The notes under the pieces: model-generated
Databases searched by the model: none
What the model was told of the DNA's origin: nothing
The model's input: the letters and a program-made list of their open reading frames with translations, nothing else
Program-made: the position numbers and the translations under genes
DNA from: JBKBMT01 sp046295655
GTDB lineage: Bacteria; Pseudomonadota; Alphaproteobacteria; Rhodobacterales; Rhodobacteraceae
Length of the DNA: 64,000 nt
Reading direction: 5' to 3'
Assembly (NCBI GenBank): GCA_046295655.1
Contig: JBKBMT010000005.1
Coordinates: forward strand, 10,906 to 74,905
In this document: positions 52,536 to 62,002 of the stretch, piece after piece
How positions within the stretch are numbered: the stretch's first letter is position 1
How the letters are laid out: every line of letters starts with the position of its first letter

Positions 52536-53504
52536 ATGCTCGGATGGTTCCGCCACTGGGCGCGGCGGGCCCTGGTTCCGGGCGGCCTCGTGCTGACGCT
52601 TGTCGCGGCGGGTCTGCTTCATGCAAGCGACATGCGCAGCGCCCGGACACGTCTTGCCGAGGGCGTCGAGGTGCTGCCAACCCGGCATGGTCCGGTCGCC
52701 TTCCTGCGTTGGGGCGAGGGACCGGCGGTGCTGGTGATCCACGGGGCCGGTGGCGGGCACGATCAGGGCCGGCTGATCGCCGACGCCTATCTCGGACCAG
52801 GTTTCTCGGTCGTCGCGCCTTCGCGGTTCGGCTATCCCGGCTCGCCGCTGCCCCCCGACGCCTCGACCGAAGCCCAGGCCGAAGCCCTTGCCGATCTGCT
52901 GGACGGGTTGGGACATGACCGGGTCATGATGCTGGCCATGTCCGGCGGCGTGCCGCCGGCACTGCAGTTCGCGCGCCTCCACCCGGAACGCACCGAGGCG
53001 CTGGCACTGGTCTCTGCCGCGCCCTTCACGCCGCTCGGTCTGGGGGATCAGGCTTTGCCGGTACCCGGCTGGGCGTACGAACTGCTGTTCGCGGGGGATC
53101 TTCCGTTCTGGTTGCTGGCCCGGTTGCGCCCCCGCATGCTGCTGGAACTGTTTGATGCCGACCCCGGGGTCCATCCCCCGGCAAGCGCGGAGGAGGCCGC
53201 ATTCGTCGATGCACTGACGGCAAGCTTCCTGCCCGCGACGGCGCGCAAGGCGGGACTCGGAAACGAGGTGGCGGCGGTCGATCCGCATGCAACGCCGCTG
53301 CCGGGCGCCATCGGCGCGCCGACGCTTGTCGTGCATGCCCGCGACGACGCGCTTGCCCCCTTCGCCACGGCCCGGTTTCTGGCCGACTCGCTCCCCGGCG
53401 CCTCGCTTGTTGTCTTCGATCGCGGCGGACATCTGCTGATCGGGCACATGGCCGAAACGCGCGCCCGGGTGCGCGCGCACTTCGCCCGGCACCGCGGCGA
53501 CTGA
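52536..53504 (+). CDS. Alpha/beta hydrolase with N-terminal membrane anchor
   Basis: A 322-residue alpha/beta-hydrolase. Residues 10-30 are a signal anchor (RALVPGGLVLTLVAAGLLHA). The oxyanion loop is VIHGAGGGHDQG. The nucleophile is Ser136 in LAMSGGVPPAL, where the first Gly of GxSxG is Ala. Candidate acids are Asp270/Asp271 in VVHARDDALAPF, and the His is His299 in DRGGHLLIGH. The substrate is unknown. It begins 18 bp after the cytochrome gene and is probably in the same transcript. Confidence 0.88.
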   Translation: MLGWFRHWARRALVPGGLVLTLVAAGLLHASDMRSARTRLAEGVEVLPTRHGPVAFLRWGEGPAVLVIHGAGGGHDQGRLIADAYLGPGFSVVAPSRFGYPGSPLPPDASTEAQAEALADLLDGLGHDRVMMLAMSGGVPPALQFARLHPERTEALALVSAAPFTPLGLGDQALPVPGWAYELLFAGDLPFWLLARLRPRMLLELFDADPGVHPPASAEEAAFVDALTASFLPATARKAGLGNEVAAVDPHATPLPGAIGAPTLVVHARDDALAPFATARFLADSLPGASLVVFDRGGHLLIGHMAETRARVRAHFARHRGD

Positions 53505-53574
53505 AGGGGCGCGCGGGATTGTCCGCGCGCCGCTTTGCCCCTAGAACCGGCGCCGAGATCCGAAAGGCCCCTGC

Positions 53575-55095
53575 ATGTCCAGACCCAGACCCGTCGTGCT
53601 GTGCATCCTCGACGGCTGGGGCCTGTCGGACCGGGTCGAGGGGAATGCCCCAGCGCTGGCCCGCACCCCGGCCTTCGACCGGGTCATGGCCACCTGCCCC
53701 GCCGCGCGGCTGACCACCCACGGTCGAGACGTCGGCCTGCCGACGGGACAGATGGGAAATTCCGAGGTCGGCCACACCAACATCGGCGCGGGCCGTGTGG
53801 TTTCGATGGATCTGGGGCGGATCGACCTCGCGATCGAGGACGGCGGCTTTGCCGGCAATCCGGCGCTGGCGGATTTCATCGCGCGCGTCGGGGCCGCCGG
53901 CGGCAGGGCGCATCTTGCCGGTCTTGCCTCACCCGGCGGGGTGCATGCGCATCAGGCGCATATCGCCGAGGCGGCAAGGGTGATCGCGGCAGCCGGGCTT
54001 CCGGTTCTCGTGCACGCCATCACCGACGGACGCGACGTGCCGCCCAGGTCGGCGCCGGAGCAGCTGGCGCGGCTTCGGGCCGATCTGCCTGCGGCAGCGC
54101 GGATCGTCACCGTTACGGGGCGCTACTTCGCCATGGATCGCGACAACCGCTGGGACCGGATCGCGCAGGCCTTCCGCGCCATCGTGCGGGCCGAAGGCGA
54201 GCAGGCCGAGGATCCGGTTGCGGCCGTCCGCGATGCCCATGCACGCGGGATCACGGACGAATTCGTGCCAGCCACTGTCATCTCAGGCTACGCCGGCATG
54301 CGTGACGGCGACGGGCTGTTCTTTGTCAACTTCCGCGCCGACCGGGCGCGCGAGATCCTGAGCGCCATCGCGCAGCCTGGCTTCGACGCCTTCGAGACGG
54401 GTTCACGACCCCGACTGTCCGCCTGTCTGGGCATGGTCGACTATTCCGCCGCGCACGACCGCTTCATGTCCGCGATGTTCCCGAAGCAGGAGATCGTCAA
54501 TTCGCTGGGTGCCTGGGTGGCGCGCCACGGGCTGCGGCAGTTCCGCCTGGCGGAGACCGAGAAATATCCGCATGTCACCTTCTTCCTCAACGGCGGAAAG
54601 GAGGATCCCGAGCCGGGCGAGGACCGCTACATGGCGCCGTCTCCGAAGGTCGCGACCTACGATCTTGCGCCGGAAATGGCGGCAGCCGAAGTCACCGAGC
54701 GGCTGCTCGGGGCGATTGCGGCGGGCTACGACCTGATCGTCGTCAATTTCGCCAACCCCGACATGGTCGGCCACACCGGCAGCCTGCCCGCAGCCGTCGC
54801 GGCCTGCGAGGCCGTGGATCGCGGTCTCGCCCTGGTGTTGCCTGCGCTCGCAAAGGCAGGCGGGGCGATGCTGCTGACCGCCGATCACGGCAATTGCGAG
54901 ACGATGATCGACCCGGAAACCGGCGGGCCGCATACCGCCCATACGTTGAACCCGGTGCCGGTCGCACTGATCGGCGGTCCCGATGGGGCGCGGCTGCGCG
55001 ACGGTCGGCTGGCCGACATCGCACCCACGCTCCTGCAACTTCTCGGCCTGCCGAAACCGCCGGAGATGACGGGCGAAAGCCTGATCCTGCCATGA
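53575..55095 (+). CDS. gpmI: 2,3-bisphosphoglycerate-independent phosphoglycerate mutase
   Basis: It interconverts 3- and 2-phosphoglycerate. The 506-residue length and sequence are standard for the alkaline-phosphatase-fold enzyme: VLCILDGWGLSDRVEGNAPA (Asp13), the catalytic Ser63 in GQMGNSEVGHTNIGAGR, HAITDGRDVPPRSAP, FRADRAREIL, EKYPHVTFFLNGG, and the C-terminal metal site TADHGNCETMID...HTAHTLNPVP. It is coupled to envC (ATGA). gpmI-envC-ctpA-rppH is a conserved alphaproteobacterial order. Confidence 0.96.
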   Translation: MSRPRPVVLCILDGWGLSDRVEGNAPALARTPAFDRVMATCPAARLTTHGRDVGLPTGQMGNSEVGHTNIGAGRVVSMDLGRIDLAIEDGGFAGNPALADFIARVGAAGGRAHLAGLASPGGVHAHQAHIAEAARVIAAAGLPVLVHAITDGRDVPPRSAPEQLARLRADLPAAARIVTVTGRYFAMDRDNRWDRIAQAFRAIVRAEGEQAEDPVAAVRDAHARGITDEFVPATVISGYAGMRDGDGLFFVNFRADRAREILSAIAQPGFDAFETGSRPRLSACLGMVDYSAAHDRFMSAMFPKQEIVNSLGAWVARHGLRQFRLAETEKYPHVTFFLNGGKEDPEPGEDRYMAPSPKVATYDLAPEMAAAEVTERLLGAIAAGYDLIVVNFANPDMVGHTGSLPAAVAACEAVDRGLALVLPALAKAGGAMLLTADHGNCETMIDPETGGPHTAHTLNPVPVALIGGPDGARLRDGRLADIAPTLLQLLGLPKPPEMTGESLILP

Positions 55096-56228
55096 TCCGT
55101 CCGGTCGGACTTGCGGTTGCGGTCTGGTCCGCGCTGGCACCCGTCGCCGGGGCAGGCTCGGCCGAACGCGCGGACGGCGCCGCCGAGGCCCTGCTTCGCG
55201 CCGTCGCGGATCTTGAACAGGCGCAGACGGGCCGCGATCAGGTCCAGGCGCTGAGCCGCGCCATCCAGGCCTACGAGGCCGGGCTCGACGGACTGCGGGA
55301 GGCGCTGCGCCAGGCCAGCCTGCGCGAGGCATCGCTTGCGCTGCGGCTTGATGCGAACCGCGACCGGCTGTCCCGGCTTCTCGGCGTGCTGTCCGGCATC
55401 TCGGCCGAAGCCGGTCCGGCGATGCTTCTGCACCCGGACGGTGCGCTGGGCACGGCCCGGTCGGGCATGCTGCTGGGCGAAGTGACCCCGGCGCTGCGGG
55501 CCGAGGTGGACCGGCTGCGGGCCGAACTGGAAGAGCTGCACCGGCTCCGCCAGGTGCAGCGGTCGGCCGAGCAGGTGCTCTTGCGCGGGCTGTCGGCCGC
55601 CCAGGACGCCCGCAGTGCACTGAGCCAGGCGATCGCCGCGCGCGGCCCGCTGCCGCGCCGCTTCACCGACGACCCCGAGCGGCTGCGGCTCCTGATCGAG
55701 GATGCCGACACGCTGGATGCGCTTGCGACCGGCCTTGCCCCGGACCTGAACATCGACGGCACCCTGCGCGACTTCGCGTCGGCCCGCGGCCGGTTGCCCC
55801 TGCCCGTTCTGGGGACCGTGCTGCGCCACGCCGACGAACCCGACGCAGCCGGGATCGTGCGGCCGGGCATGGTTCTGGCGACCCGACCCGGCGCCCTTGT
55901 CACCGCGCCCTGGCCCGCGACGATCCGCTATCGCGGCCCCTTCCTCGACTACGGAAATGTGATGATTCTGGAACCCGGCCCGGGCTATCTTCTCATCCTG
56001 TCCGGGTTAGGAACGGTGTTCGGGGACGTTGGCGAAATCGTTGCCGCCGGGGCACCGCTGGGTCTCATGGGCGGCGCGGCTGGTCCAGACGGCCAAGGGG
56101 CAGAGCGGACCGTCGATGCTGGTGCCATCGGCTCGGAAACGCTCTATATGGAGATACGTCAGGGCGGTCAGCCGGTGGACCCGGCAGACTGGTTTGCGGC
56201 GGCGCAGGAACAGGATAGGCGACCATGA
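55092..56228 (+). CDS. envC: Murein hydrolase activator EnvC-like (degenerate M23)
   Basis: EnvC-type proteins activate amidases at the division site. The 378-residue product has a signal peptide (MIRPVGLAVAVWSALAPVAG), a long coiled-coil (about residues 30-175, e.g. EVDRLRAELEELHRLRQVQR), and a C-terminal LytM domain (from about 265: VTAPWPATIRYRGPFLDYGN, VGEIVAAGAPLGLMGG, LYMEIRQGGQPVDPADWF). The zinc-binding His/Asp residues of active M23 peptidases are missing (the HGN position is YGN), as expected for EnvC. Both ends overlap neighbours by ATGA. Confidence 0.9.
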   Translation: MIRPVGLAVAVWSALAPVAGAGSAERADGAAEALLRAVADLEQAQTGRDQVQALSRAIQAYEAGLDGLREALRQASLREASLALRLDANRDRLSRLLGVLSGISAEAGPAMLLHPDGALGTARSGMLLGEVTPALRAEVDRLRAELEELHRLRQVQRSAEQVLLRGLSAAQDARSALSQAIAARGPLPRRFTDDPERLRLLIEDADTLDALATGLAPDLNIDGTLRDFASARGRLPLPVLGTVLRHADEPDAAGIVRPGMVLATRPGALVTAPWPATIRYRGPFLDYGNVMILEPGPGYLLILSGLGTVFGDVGEIVAAGAPLGLMGGAAGPDGQGAERTVDAGAIGSETLYMEIRQGGQPVDPADWFAAAQEQDRRP

Positions 56229-57553
56229 GGAAATTCGTGCTGGCGGCTCTCGGCGGAACGGTGGCAGGTGCGGTGCTCGCTACCCAGGTCGCAGGGCCCC
56301 TGATCGCGCAGGAGCAGATCCGCAACGCCTCGGTCTATCAGCAGCTCGACCTGTTCGGCGACATCTTCGAACGGATCCGCAGCCAGTATGTCGAGGAAGT
56401 CGAGCCGGCCAAGCTGATCGAGGCCGCGATCAACGGCATGCTGACCTCGCTCGATCCGCATTCGGCCTACCTGCCGCCAAAGGACTTCGGCAAGATGCAG
56501 GAACAGACCCGGGGCGAGTTCGGCGGGCTGGGCATCGAGGTGACGCAGGAGGACGGGTATGTGAAGGTCGTCTCACCCATTGACGACACGCCCGCCGATG
56601 CCGCGGGGATCATGGCCGGCGACTTCATCACCCATGTGGACGGCGAATCCGTTCTGGGCCTGACGCTGGATCAGGCGGTGGAGCGGATGCGCGGGCCTGT
56701 CGGATCCGAGATCGTCATCACCGTGGTGCGCGAGGGCGTGGCCGAGCCCTTCGATGTCTCCATCATCCGCGACACGATCAAGCTGACTGCGGTCCGCGCC
56801 AGGGTCGAGGGTGATACCGTGGTGCTGCGCGTCACCACCTTCAACGACCAGACCTATCCGAACCTCGAGGCGGGTCTCAAGCGCGCGGTCGAGGAAGCAG
56901 GCGGCATGGACCGGGTCAACGGCTTCGTGCTGGATCTGCGCAACAACCCCGGCGGGCTGCTGACCCAGGCGATCCGGGTTGCGGACGCCTTCCTCGAACA
57001 GGGCGAGATCGTCTCGACCCGTGGGCGCAAGCCCGGCGAGGGCGAAAGGTTCAACGCCAAGGCGGGCGACCTGACCGGCGGCAAGCCGATGGTCGTGCTG
57101 ATCAATGGCGGCTCGGCCTCGGCGTCGGAGATCGTGGCCGGGGCGCTGCAGGACCATCGCCGCGCCATCGTCGTCGGGACCAAGAGCTTCGGCAAGGGCT
57201 CGGTCCAGTCGGTTATCCCGCTGCGCGGCGACGGGGCAATGCGGCTGACGACCTCGCGCTACTACACGCCTTCGGGCCGGTCGATCCAGGCGCTGGGCGT
57301 CTCGCCCGACATCATCGTGCAGCAACCCCCGCGCCGCCCCGCCGAGGAGCAGGCCGAGACGCCGCGACGCGGCCGGACCGAGGCCGAGCTTCGCGGCTCG
57401 CTGTCCAACGACTCGATGTCCGAGGACGAGCGGCGTCTCCTGGAAGAGGAAAACGCCCGGGCCGAGGCATCGGCGCGGCTGCGTCAGGACGACTACCAGC
57501 TGGCCTATGCCATCGACATCCTGCGCGGGCTGTCGGCGATCGCGAAGAACTGA
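56225..57553 (+). CDS. ctpA: C-terminal processing peptidase (S41, CtpA-like)
   Basis: A periplasmic serine protease of 442 residues. It has an N-terminal signal or anchor ([20 protein letters not shown]), then [20 protein letters not shown], a PDZ domain (about 90-175; [19 protein letters not shown]), and the S41 core. The Ser/Lys dyad is Ser299 in [12 protein letters not shown] and Lys324 in [11 protein letters not shown]. The C-terminal 90 residues are charged and may be a linker. It follows envC in the same unit, where it could process cell-wall or division proteins. Confidence 0.95.
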   Translation: MRKFVLAALGGTVAGAVLATQVAGPLIAQEQIRNASVYQQLDLFGDIFERIRSQYVEEVEPAKLIEAAINGMLTSLDPHSAYLPPKDFGKMQEQTRGEFGGLGIEVTQEDGYVKVVSPIDDTPADAAGIMAGDFITHVDGESVLGLTLDQAVERMRGPVGSEIVITVVREGVAEPFDVSIIRDTIKLTAVRARVEGDTVVLRVTTFNDQTYPNLEAGLKRAVEEAGGMDRVNGFVLDLRNNPGGLLTQAIRVADAFLEQGEIVSTRGRKPGEGERFNAKAGDLTGGKPMVVLINGGSASASEIVAGALQDHRRAIVVGTKSFGKGSVQSVIPLRGDGAMRLTTSRYYTPSGRSIQALGVSPDIIVQQPPRRPAEEQAETPRRGRTEAELRGSLSNDSMSEDERRLLEEENARAEASARLRQDDYQLAYAIDILRGLSAIAKN

Positions 57554-57557
57554 CGCC

Positions 57558-58034
57558 ATGGGCGGGCCGCCGGACCTGCCCTATCGCCCCTGCGTCGGGG
57601 TAGTCCTTATGAATCCGGCGGGCCTCGTGTTCGCCGGACAAAGGATCGACATGCCGGGCGCCTGGCAGATGCCCCAGGGCGGGATCGACCGGGGCGAGAA
57701 ACCGCGCGAGGCCGCATTGCGGGAACTGCGCGAGGAAACCGGCGTCACTGCCGATCTGGTGGAATTCGTCGCCAAGACGCCCGAATGGCTGGCCTACGAC
57801 CTTCCGCCCGAGCTGCTTGGCAAGGTCTGGGGCGGTCGTTACCGGGGCCAGGAACAGAAGTGGTTCCTGTTCCGGTTCAAGGGCCGCGACGACCAGATCC
57901 GGATCGAGACCGAGCACCCGGAATTCTCGACCTGGCAGTGGATGCCGGCAGAGGCGCTGCGGGCGTCCATCGTGCCGTTCAAGCGGGCGGTCTACGACCG
58001 GGTGATCGCCGCCTTCCGCCCCCATCTGGCCTGA
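57558..58034 (+). CDS. rppH: RNA pyrophosphohydrolase (Nudix)
   Basis: It removes pyrophosphate from 5'-triphosphate RNA and starts 5'-end-dependent decay. The 158-residue protein begins [20 protein letters not shown], and carries the Nudix box [20 protein letters not shown] followed by TGV, then [20 protein letters not shown], a hallmark of RppH/IalA. The ATG lies four bases after the ctpA stop. It is convergent with the M32 gene; the two stop codons are adjacent. Confidence 0.95.
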   Translation: MGGPPDLPYRPCVGVVLMNPAGLVFAGQRIDMPGAWQMPQGGIDRGEKPREAALRELREETGVTADLVEFVAKTPEWLAYDLPPELLGKVWGGRYRGQEQKWFLFRFKGRDDQIRIETEHPEFSTWQWMPAEALRASIVPFKRAVYDRVIAAFRPHLA

Positions 58035-59501
58035 TCAGAGCCGGTAGAGCGCACCGAACTTGGCTTCCAGATAGTCAAGAAGCGGTCCCTCGTCGGGCTC
58101 GAAGCCGCAGGCGCGGGCGATCGTCTCGCGCGGCTCGAACAGGCCGCCGTGGCGCTGAAGATTGTCGCGCAGCCATCCGGTCGCGGGGGCGGTATCGCCT
58201 GACCCGAGATGCCGGTCCAGATCGGGCACGGCGCCCCGCAGCGCCCGGTGCAGACACCCCGCATGGACATTGCCCAGCGTATAGGTCGGGAAATAGCCGA
58301 AAAGGCCGACCGACCAGTGCACGTCCTGCAACATCCCGTTCGACGGACGGTCCACCGGATAGCCGAAATCCGCCGCGAAGCGATCGTTCCACGCGGCCTC
58401 GACATCCCCGACCTGAAGATCGCCGGCGATCATCGCCCGCTCCAGGTCAAAGCGCAGCATGATGTGCAGGTTGTATTGCACCTCGTCGGCTTCGGTCCGG
58501 ATATAGCCGGGTTTCAGGCGGTTGACCGCGGCATAGAAGGCGTCGGCGTCGGGAAGCCCAAGATCGCCGAATTCGGCCCGCATCCGGCCGAACAGCCAGC
58601 CGGTGAAGGCGCGCGACCGGCCGATCTGGTTCTCGTAAATGCGGCTCTGGCTTTCATGCACGCCCATCGAGGCGCCGCTTCCCACCGGGGTCAGCGCATA
58701 GGCGGGGTCGATGCCCTGTTCGTAGGCCGCATGTCCGACCTCATGGATCGTGGAATAGAAGCAGTTGAGCGGATCGTCCTCTGCCACCCGCGTGGTGATG
58801 CGGACATCGGCCCCCGAACCGGACGAGAATGGATGCACCGCAAGGTCAAGCCGGCCGCGCGACCAGTCGTAGCCGAAGGCAGTGGCCAGTTCGCGGGCGA
58901 TGCGCAACTGCCCTTCGGCGGGGAACCGCCCGGTCAGTTCGGGCAGGGGCGCCGCGTCGAGCGCGGCGGCGCGCAGCGCGACAAGCCGCGGGCGCATCCG
59001 GCCGAACATGGCGGCGATGCCGGCACTGTCGGCGCCCGGTTCGTAATCGTCGAGCAGCGTGTCGTACAGCGGACGACCCTGCGCCAGAACCTGCGCCTCC
59101 TCGCGCTTGAGCGCCAGCACCTGCCGCAACATCGGCAGGAAATGCCCCACGTCGTCGCGGGCCCGCGCCTCGGCCCAGATCCCCTGGGCAAGGCTGGTGA
59201 TGCGCGCGATCTCCTGCGCGAGCCGGGCCGGCACACGCGTCGCGCGCTCGAAGGCGCGACGGATGTGGCGCCCCTGCGCGGCGGCGACCGGGTCGCCCGA
59301 CGGCACGATTTCCAGCCAGTCCCCGATCCGGGGATCGGACCGGCGCGCATGCAGGACTCCCTCCAGCGCCGCCATCTCCTCGGCCCGCTGCGACGCCGCG
59401 CCCCGGGGCATCATCGTCTCCTGGTCCCAGCCCAGACGGCCCGCGACCTGCGCAAGCGCCTCGGTCTCGCGCTGGAATGCGATCAGATCGTGATAGCTCA
59501 T
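58035..59501 (-). CDS. M32 family carboxypeptidase
   Basis: A zinc carboxypeptidase of the Taq type. The 488-residue, mostly helical protein carries the HExxH motif at His253-His257 (STIHEVGHAAYEQG) and the third ligand Glu283 in GVHESQSRIYENQIGRS. Other M32 signatures are WDQETMMPRGAASQRAEEMA, KPGYIRTEADEVQYNLHI, and LQDVHWSVGLFGYFPTYTLG. It has no signal peptide. The start overlaps the stop of the heme A synthase gene (ATGA), so the two are coupled. Confidence 0.95.
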   Translation of the reverse strand: MSYHDLIAFQRETEALAQVAGRLGWDQETMMPRGAASQRAEEMAALEGVLHARRSDPRIGDWLEIVPSGDPVAAAQGRHIRRAFERATRVPARLAQEIARITSLAQGIWAEARARDDVGHFLPMLRQVLALKREEAQVLAQGRPLYDTLLDDYEPGADSAGIAAMFGRMRPRLVALRAAALDAAPLPELTGRFPAEGQLRIARELATAFGYDWSRGRLDLAVHPFSSGSGADVRITTRVAEDDPLNCFYSTIHEVGHAAYEQGIDPAYALTPVGSGASMGVHESQSRIYENQIGRSRAFTGWLFGRMRAEFGDLGLPDADAFYAAVNRLKPGYIRTEADEVQYNLHIMLRFDLERAMIAGDLQVGDVEAAWNDRFAADFGYPVDRPSNGMLQDVHWSVGLFGYFPTYTLGNVHAGCLHRALRGAVPDLDRHLGSGDTAPATGWLRDNLQRHGGLFEPRETIARACGFEPDEGPLLDYLEAKFGALYRL

Positions 59502-60649
59502 GCCGTGCCTTCCCGGATCGATCCTGCCCGCGGATAAAGTGCGAGGTGACGGGCGCGCAGGATCAGCACCCAAAGGACCACGGCGCCGATCTGGTGCGAA
59601 AGCGCGACATGCAGATGCGCCGCGGTCAGCACCGCGGCGATGCCGAGGACGACCTGCCCGAACAGCATCACGGCCACCCAGTCGAAGGCACGTCGGGTGC
59701 CAAGATGCGCCGACCCTCGCGACACCCACCAGACCGCCAGACCGAAGGCGAACAGCCCGTAGCCCGACATGCGGTGCACGAACTGAACGAGCCCCGCATT
59801 CTCGAAGAACGCGCGCCACGCCGCACCGCCGCCGGGCACGTAGAAGGGATCAGGCGGCAGGAAGGCCCCGTTCATGTCCGGCCATGTCGGAAAGGCGCGG
59901 CCCGCGTCGATGCCGGCAACCAGCGCCCCCAGAACGATCTGCAGGAAGGCGAAATGCATCAGTCCCGTGGACAGCCCGAACAGTCGCCTTTCGCGACCGC
60001 GGCGCGCCTGGAGAAGCTGCGCCTCGGTCCGGCCGAGCAGCAAGACATACCACGCGATCAGACCGAGGATGACGAACGCCAGACCGAGATGCACCGCCAG
60101 CCGGTAGGAGGCGACGCGCACCATCTCGCCTGTCAGGCCCGACGTCACCATCCACCAGCCGATCGCTCCCTGCAGTCCGCCCAGCGCACCCAGAAGCAGA
60201 AGCCGCCCGGTCCAGCCGGAGGGAATGCGGCGCGCGACGAGAAAGCCAAGGAAACCGGCCGCCCACACCAGCCCGATGAGCCGGCCAAGCTGGCGATGGC
60301 CCCATTCCCACCAGTAGATCACCTTGAACTCGTCAAGGCTCATGCCGCGGTTGACCAGCTGATACTGCGGAATCTGGCGGTACTTGTCGAACTCCGCCTG
60401 CCAGTCGGCCTGCGACAACGGCGGCAGCGCACCGGTCACCGGCCGCCATTCGGTGATCGACAGGCCGGAATCGGTCAGCCGGGTCGCGCCGCCGACGGCG
60501 ATCATCACGGCAACCAGCGCGAAGAGCACCATCAGCCAGAGGCGGATCGGACCGCGCGATCCGCGGTCGCGGCGCCCGATCGTTCCCGTAGCCGCCGGCG
60601 CCTCGGGTCGGGTGCTGACTTCCTGAAAGATCGTGCGGTTCTTCGCCAT
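59498..60649 (-). CDS. ctaA: Heme A synthase (COX15/CtaA)
   Basis: It oxidises haem O to haem A for aa3-type cytochrome oxidases. The 383-residue protein has about eight spans with the alphaproteobacterial COX15 signatures: GGATRLTDSGLSITEWRPVT, the haem-ligand His in WWEWGHRQLGRLIGLVW, RVASYRLAVHLGLAF, FVHRMSGYGLFAF, and ALSHQIGAVVLW. The ATG at 60649 gives a cytoplasmic tail MAKNRTIFQEVSTRPEAPAA. An upstream ATG exists but lacks support. It implies an aa3 oxidase elsewhere in the genome. Confidence 0.95.
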   Translation of the reverse strand: MAKNRTIFQEVSTRPEAPAATGTIGRRDRGSRGPIRLWLMVLFALVAVMIAVGGATRLTDSGLSITEWRPVTGALPPLSQADWQAEFDKYRQIPQYQLVNRGMSLDEFKVIYWWEWGHRQLGRLIGLVWAAGFLGFLVARRIPSGWTGRLLLLGALGGLQGAIGWWMVTSGLTGEMVRVASYRLAVHLGLAFVILGLIAWYVLLLGRTEAQLLQARRGRERRLFGLSTGLMHFAFLQIVLGALVAGIDAGRAFPTWPDMNGAFLPPDPFYVPGGGAAWRAFFENAGLVQFVHRMSGYGLFAFGLAVWWVSRGSAHLGTRRAFDWVAVMLFGQVVLGIAAVLTAAHLHVALSHQIGAVVLWVLILRARHLALYPRAGSIREGTA

Positions 60650-60729
60650 CCGGGCCCCCTGCCTCGCGCGGCGGACACTAGGCCCCGGCCCCCTGCCCTT
60701 CAAGCCCCTGCGGCCTTGCGTCAGCGGCG

Positions 60730-61518
60730 TCAGGCCCAGTCTGGCGGACGCTTTTCCAGAAAGGCGCGGATGCCCTCGTCGGTGTCGCGCCAGAGCATGT
60801 TCTCGACCATCACCCGACCGGTGTAGTCATAGGCGGCGGCCAGATCCATCCCGGCCTGGGCGTGAAACGCCTCCTTGCCGATCCGGACCGCCGCCGAAAG
60901 CTTGGCCGCCACGCTGCGGGCCAGCGTCTCGGTCGCCTCCGCCAGCTGCTCGGACGGCACCACCCGGTTCACCAGCCCCACCTCGCGCGCCCGTGCGGCG
61001 TCGATGAATTCGCCGGTCACCAGCATCTCGAACGCCACCTTGCGCGGCACGTTGCGGCTGAGCGCGACCATCGGGGTCGAGCAGAACAGCCCGATGTTGA
61101 CCCCGTTCACGCCGAACCGCGTCCCCTCTGCCGCCACCGCCATGTCGCAGGAGGCGACAAGCTGGCACCCCGCGGCCGTGGCGATGCCATGCACCTGGGC
61201 GATGACCGGCTGCGGAAGGCGCGGGATCGTCTGCATGACCTGCGCACAGCGCGCGAACAGGTCGGCGAAATAGGCGCGCCCGCCGTCCTCGGCCTGACGA
61301 CCGGCCTGCATCTCGCGCAGGTCGTGGCCGGCGCAGAACGCCTTGCCCGCGCCGCGCAGCACGACAACCCGCACCGACCGGTCGCCGGCCAGCGCCCCGA
61401 AGGCATCGGCCAGCGCGGCAAGCATCGAATCCGACAGCGCATTCAGCCGGTCGGGGGCATTCAGCGTCAGGAACGCAACGTCATCCCTGTCCTCGCGCAG
61501 CAGGATCGAGCTGTTCAT
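60730..61518 (-). CDS. Enoyl-CoA hydratase/isomerase family protein (ECHDC3-like)
   Basis: A 262-residue crotonase-fold protein. The oxyanion hole is visible in RGAGKAFCAGHDLREM and IATAAGCQLVASCDMAVAAE. The two catalytic Glu of true hydratases are missing: the first is Gln (GCQL), and the second position falls in NIGLFCSTPMVALSRNV without Glu. That pattern resembles ECHDC3-type proteins with no established hydratase activity. The ATG has GAGGG upstream. It is divergent from the thioesterase gene and separated from ctaA by 80 bp. Confidence 0.87.
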   Translation of the reverse strand: MNSSILLREDRDDVAFLTLNAPDRLNALSDSMLAALADAFGALAGDRSVRVVVLRGAGKAFCAGHDLREMQAGRQAEDGGRAYFADLFARCAQVMQTIPRLPQPVIAQVHGIATAAGCQLVASCDMAVAAEGTRFGVNGVNIGLFCSTPMVALSRNVPRKVAFEMLVTGEFIDAARAREVGLVNRVVPSEQLAEATETLARSVAAKLSAAVRIGKEAFHAQAGMDLAAAYDYTGRVMVENMLWRDTDEGIRAFLEKRPPDWA

Positions 61519-61577
61519 CTTGCCCTCGTCATCGGTTGCAGGCCAACCTTAATCGCCGCAGCACAGGGAGGAAAGGC

Positions 61578-61997
61578 ATGACACTCGCCATGGACATCGA
61601 CGCGCTGCACGGGTTCATGCGGGACGCCTTTCCACAGGTCGCCGAGGACTTCCGCATCGAACAGCTGTCGCCGCAGGGCCTGACGGTGCGGCTCGTCACC
61701 GCCGAGCGCCACCTGCGACCGGGCGGGACGATATCGGGCCCGGCGATGTTCTCGCTTGCGGATGTCGCGATCTACCTGGCGATCCTGTCGCGCATCGGGC
61801 CGGTCGCCCTGGCGGTCACGACGAATTGCAGCATCGACTTCATGCGCAAGCCCGAGGCGGGACGCGATCTGCTGGCCGAGGCACGGCTCTTGAAACTCGG
61901 TCGCGCGCTGGCTGTCGGCGATGTGCTGCTGCGGTCCGAAGGGCGCGACGAACCTGTTGCCCGCGCGGGACTGACCTATTCGATTCCGCCGCGCTGA
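61578..61997 (+). CDS. PaaI-family hotdog thioesterase
   Basis: A 139-residue hotdog-fold protein. PaaI signatures are visible: VTAERHLRPGGTISGPAMFS, LADVAIYLAILSRIGPVALA, and NCSIDFMRKPEAGRDLLAEA. The catalytic Asp is in LADVA. It probably hydrolyses a small acyl-CoA; the substrate is unknown. GGAGGAAAGG precedes the ATG. It is divergent from an enoyl-CoA hydratase-like gene, suggesting acyl-CoA metabolism, and convergent with the bactofilin gene after five bases. Confidence 0.88.
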   Translation: MTLAMDIDALHGFMRDAFPQVAEDFRIEQLSPQGLTVRLVTAERHLRPGGTISGPAMFSLADVAIYLAILSRIGPVALAVTTNCSIDFMRKPEAGRDLLAEARLLKLGRALAVGDVLLRSEGRDEPVARAGLTYSIPPR

Positions 61998-62002
61998 GCG
62001 GT

